A model generated the notes under the pieces. That model was not told the origin of the DNA. It saw only the letters and a program-made list of their open reading frames with translations, and ran no database searches. Positions 60,203 through 64,000 of a stretch of DNA of 64,000 bases are shown here, one piece after another (positions within the stretch are counted from its first letter, which is position 1; each line of letters starts with the position of its first letter). The stretch comes from Ursus arctos. Taxonomy: Eukaryota > Chordata > Mammalia > Carnivora > Ursidae. The stretch covers positions 46,110,177 through 46,174,176 of the forward strand of contig NW_026622863.1 of the NCBI RefSeq assembly GCF_023065955.2, written 5' to 3'. A program made the translations under genes and the position numbers.

Positions 60203-62984
60203 ACCCCAGTTGCAACTTACGGACACCGTCAGTGTAACCATGTATCCGATGCGCACAAACCTTGATATTAAAGCAAACAGGGCACGTGAGAGAGAACAGT
60301 AGGGGATGTGGACGCTCAGGGAAGCCTCTTGAGGAGGTGACATCTAGGCGGAGTCCTAAAGGCTAAGACAGAGGCATCCATGCCCAGGAGAGGGAGGAGC
60401 ATTCCAGATAGGCTAGAGGAGGCACACGGCCCCACTGTGACAAATCTGGCCAAGTCCTCAGGTCGGTGGCGGACCTGCTGACTTCCTCTCTGCAGGCCAT
60501 CTCTTCTGCTCCTTGGTCAGGGACCCCTTCCCCAGCCAGGCGTTCTGTGCCTGTATCCACCACCGTCACCCTGGAAGCCCCCAGACACACCCGCCCCCTC
60601 CCCACTGGAGACCTGGACCCCAAGCTCACTCTCATCTTCACCCTCCGTCCTCCCACACATTCGCTCGGTCAGTGGATGTCTCAGCAGATGTTTCTTAGTC
60701 TCTGACTGGGACCCCAGCACGATGACACAGCAGTGCAATGCCACTAGCCTAGGGGACTTGGCTGCCAACGGGGGCTGACCCGCCTCCTGGGCCCTTCGTC
60801 TTCAGGGTCCTTGGAGCCACAGCCCAGAGCTGGACCCAAGGGCTTGGCGTCATTCCGGACAGCCCCACCTCTGTGTCCGTGCTTTTGAGGCTCTGTGCGA
60901 CTGCAGCCCCCTCTTCCCCGGGCCCGCTCTTGGCCACTCTCGCAACGTGGTCTTTGCACCTGCCTCTTTCCTGCTCTCTGATCCCTGCCTGCTTTCTGGT
61001 CCGTCCACCTCAGACCTCAGGTAGGCTCCTAGGCCATGCCTTCAGCCACTGTTTTGCCATTGTCCTCAACTCCTCCTGAGGTCCTCCCGTCCTCAGAGTC
61101 CTCCCAGCAACCTCAGATCTAGTCCACAGCCTGGCTCCCCCTCCCCCCGCTCCACCAGGGCCACATGGGACCCCTCTATGGATACGTCCAGTGTTATTAG
61201 CCACCCTCCTTCTAGAAACTCTTGGCTTCCAGGCTGTTGTGGCCTTCTGGTGCCCTCCTTCCTCTTTGGATCCTGTTTCCTTGCACCTCGGGAGGGGGGT
61301 GGTGACTGCCCTTTGCCCTTTCTCACGTGAGCTCCTCCCTCCACACCGGTGATGTGTTGGTGCCTGCAGACCCAGCACCTTTGTTTTACGACAAATATTT
61401 TACGACAAATATTTTCTAACATCTGCTTTCCCGCCCTGACGAAATTCAAGGGTAACGCATCTACTTAACACACCTGCCTACACATGATTTAAAACAAATC
61501 AGTAATACGCCCTGACTGCAATACAAGGGAGAGAAAGGGAAGTGATCTATGGTAGAATAATACAACAGCAGTGCTTCAGTGTTTGGGCAGAGCTATCCCT
61601 GAAGACAGAAATCAGGAGTCAGACAGCCGCACCAACTTACAACGGGTGCATTGGGAATGACGAGAAGTGAGACCATTTAATAGAACCGTGTCGACACCTG
61701 AGACTTGACGCTTTAAAATACTTGGTAAATGAGTATGTTTGTACAAACACAAATCACCATGACCTTGGCGATTTCCTAATACAGCTTCTCTAAGAATCTT
61801 GGTTTGGTGATTCAGAAACCGTGAGCAGGGCTGTTGTCGGAGACCTGAGTTCCAAACAGTGAAGGGTTCTTGGCAAAGTTTCAAACACGACATCCAGTTG
61901 TTCCTCAGTCTGAACAAGAGCTGTGTTCCTAGAAACTTCGGTTTCTGGTATAACCATCCAAAAACATTGGTGGTTTTTATGTACTAAGGAGTTAGGCTTA
62001 GATAGTCAGGTACCGGATTTTCTCTCTTGTTTAGACTAGACCGCATTGCTGGACACCTACCCCACCCACCGACACTGGGAGCCACCAGGGTGCCCCACGC
62101 CTAACCAAGTGTCTTCCTCAGACACCTCCCAGGGGGCACCCCTTGTGCTTTGGAACTGACACTGACTGAGTTCTCCCCTCCAGACCTTCCCCGTGTGTGT
62201 TCAACAGGCATCCCCAAAACAACTTGTCCAAAACAGAGCATACATCGTTACTTCCAAGACAGACCGTCCGTCTGTGTCCCCCTGCTCTGTCTCCACGAGT
62301 GCCCTCACCAGCCCCCTCCGTGCAGTCACCACCACTAGTCAGCCACGAGCCACGCTGTATCCTTGGGGTCGAGGTGATGCCTGCTGTGTACCAGGCACTG
62401 AATAGTTTTGTCTTGACTGAATAGACATTGGCCCTTGGGGTGGGTTTGAAGAGACTTGGTTTCCAGAGAGCTGTGTCAGACCCTGGGTCTTTGCGTGTTG
62501 GGTTTCGATTTTCTTTTGCAGGAGGCTGTGTTATTCATCCCTCTGTCTTCCACTCCCCCCCGCCCCCCAGTGCCTAACACGGCACTGTGCGTGTGCGCTT
62601 AGCGAAGGTTAGCCACTGTTTTCATGATTATCTGCCGGGGGGAGGGGGTGGTCTGGGAGGCCCTCCCAGCTTCCCCCCTGTCTTCATGCCCCACAGATCT
62701 GCACCACCTGCAGGGAGCCTGGCCACTCTCACCTGCCAGAGGAGGTGGCAGAGAGTGTCAGGGTAAGACAAGTGGCTGCTCTTGGGCTCCGTGGCGAGGT
62801 CAGTGGGTGCCTCTTCTCCCAAGTCCCCAGGACAGTGAGCGCATACACTCGAGCTTGTTCTGTGCCAGATGTGGCTCGCAGTCTTACAACAGCCCTGCAA
62901 GGGGCGGCCAGCCGTTGCACTTGCTCCACAGATGAGTCCAAGGTCACACAGCCAGGCAGTGAGAGAGCCAGGATTTGGGGATTT

Positions 62985-63477
62985 TCCAGAGATCTTTCTA
63001 TTATTGATTTCTTGTTTAGTTCCATTGTGGTCAGGACGTTCTCCGTAGGATTTTCATCCTTCGAAATTTATGGAGACTCGTTTTATGGCTCAGCGTGTGG
63101 TCTGTCCTGGTAAAGCTCTCTGTGCGGTTGGTGGGTGCAGTGTGCCATAAATGGCAATTAGGGCCAGGAGGTCGACGGGGTTGCTCCAGGCTTCTCTATC
63201 CATGCTGATTTTCTGTCTGCTTGTTCTATCAATTATTGAGAGAGGGGTGTTGAAATCACCTGTAACTGTGGAGAAATTGTTTCTATTTCTCTTTTCAGTT
63301 CTAATAGTTTTTGCTTCATGAATTTTGAAGCTCTGTAATTAGGGGTGTAAATGTTTAGGATTGTTGTCTGATGTCTTGATGAATTGATCCCTTCATCATT
63401 ATATAATGTCTCTCTTTATTCCTGGTAACATGTCTGCTCTGAAGTTACCTTTTTTTGATATTCATATAACCACTCCC

Positions 63478-63478
<1 letters not shown>
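62985..63478 (-). mobile_element. LINE-1 ORF2-region fragment (minus)
   Basis: 'ttgatttcttgtttagttccattgtggtcagg', 'ttgttctatcaattattgagagaggggtgttgaaatcacc' and 'ttgatgaattgatcccttcatcattatataatgtctctctttat' are well known antisense L1 ORF2 text. It resumes at 63735-63850 after the SINE. Confidence 0.82.
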
Positions 63479-63540
<62 letters not shown>

Positions 63541-63553
63541 CTTTCTTTCTTTC
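63479..63553. repeat. (TTTC)n microsatellite
   Basis: About 18 units with one interruption, at the T-rich end of the following minus-strand SINE, as expected for expansion of a SINE tail. Confidence 0.95.
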
Positions 63554-63734
63554 AGATTTATTTATTTGAGAGAAAGAGAGAATGTGTGTGTAAGTCAGGG
63601 GAGGGGCAGAGAGAGAATCTCAAGCAGACTCCCTGCTGAGTGCAGATCCTGACTCAGGGCTCCATCCCAGGACCCTGGGATCATGACCTGAGCTGAAGGC
63701 AGACGCTTAACCGACAGAGCCCCCCAGGCGCCCC
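63554..63734 (-). mobile_element. Carnivore SINE (minus), inserted in L1
   Basis: 'agatttatttatttgagagaaagagag', 'tccctgctgagtgcagatcc', 'gggatcatgacctgagctgaaggcag', head 'cccccaggcgcccc'. It splits the L1 text (…ccactccc / agccaccccagctttc…). Confidence 0.95.
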
Positions 63735-63866
63735 TAGCCACCCCAGCTTTCTTATGCTTAGTGTTGGTATAGCATTATCTTTTCCCATCCCTTCGCTTCT
63801 GACCTATCTGTATCATTATATTTAAAGTGGTTTCTTACAGGCAGTACGTACTTAGGCCTTAGAGCA

Positions 63867-64000
63867 AGGGTTGGCAAACTTTTTCGATATTGGGCCAGAT
63901 AGTAAATATTTTAGGCTTTGCTGGCCATCCGGTCTCTGTCACAACTACTCAGCTCTGCCCGTACCGAGATGCCAGAGATGATACATACATGAATGAGCGT
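63867..64000 (+). mobile_element. hAT-type DNA transposon fossil (copy 2, cut by window end)
   Basis: 'gggttggcaaactttttcgatattgggccagatagtaaatattttaggctttg' is the same family and orientation as 51481-51683. Confidence 0.75.

Larger units (their letters stand above)
58612..64000 (+). other. GRIK5: GRIK5 intron (continues past the window)
   Basis: No sequence encoding the M3 region is found to the right edge. Contents: MIR (58740-58850), LTR-like (59718-60202), a tandem 'tttacgacaaata' pair (61385-61412), L1 (62985-63478 and 63735-63850), a TTTC microsatellite and SINE (63479-63734), and a hAT-like fossil (63867-64000). Confidence 0.75.

Overview
This window is mammalian nuclear DNA. It holds spliced genes with GT-AG introns, CpG-rich promoter regions, MIR and LINE-1 fossils, and many tRNA-derived SINEs with the head 'GGTGGCTCAGTCGGTTAAGC' and a T/A-rich tail. 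That SINE type (CAN SINE/SINEC) is typical of Carnivora. The long ~190-bp copies suggest a caniform such as a bear, seal or mustelid, but the exact species cannot be read from the sequence.

Three protein genes are recognisable, in the order POU2F2 (+), ZNF574 (-), GRIK5 (+). This matches the gene neighbourhood of human chromosome 19q13.2, seen here in reverse. (1) 929-10845: the last eight coding exons of POU2F2 (Oct-2), covering the POU-specific domain, the homeodomain and the C-terminal activation region, then a ~5.3-kb 3'UTR with striking A-rich islands. The first exons lie before the window. (2) 10846-14645: a repeat-rich gap between the two convergent 3' ends. (3) 14646-~20200: ZNF574, a single-coding-exon protein of 896 residues and about 20 C2H2 fingers, with a non-coding first exon in a CpG island carrying five CCAAT boxes and, further out, a full CRE. 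Its intron holds a degenerate ~55-85-bp tandem array. (4) 20500-28500: a GC- and pyrimidine-rich region upstream of GRIK5, including two RFX X-box-like palindromes about 0.45 kb before the start codon. (5) 28570-58611: fourteen coding exons of GRIK5 (kainate receptor subunit GluK5/KA2), from the signal peptide to the end of the pore loop. The gene runs off the right edge before M3. (6) 58612-64000: intron with LINE, LTR-like, SINE and DNA-transposon fossils.

The exon calls join with consistent phase. The POU2F2 exons give 434 codons plus stop, and the GRIK5 exons give 623 codons plus two bases of the next. The three genes are not a functional pathway: two are nuclear DNA-binding proteins and one is a synaptic ion-channel subunit. 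I saw no bacterial-style system, CRISPR array or clearly new gene. The points most worth a second look are non-coding or regulatory: the G-quadruplex-like tract inside a POU2F2 coding exon, the A-rich 3'UTR islands, the paired X-boxes, the tandem array in the ZNF574 intron, a strong CTCF-like motif, a tandem splice acceptor in the GRIK5 ligand-binding domain, and a decayed retroviral pol fragment lying between two similar ~90-bp segments.
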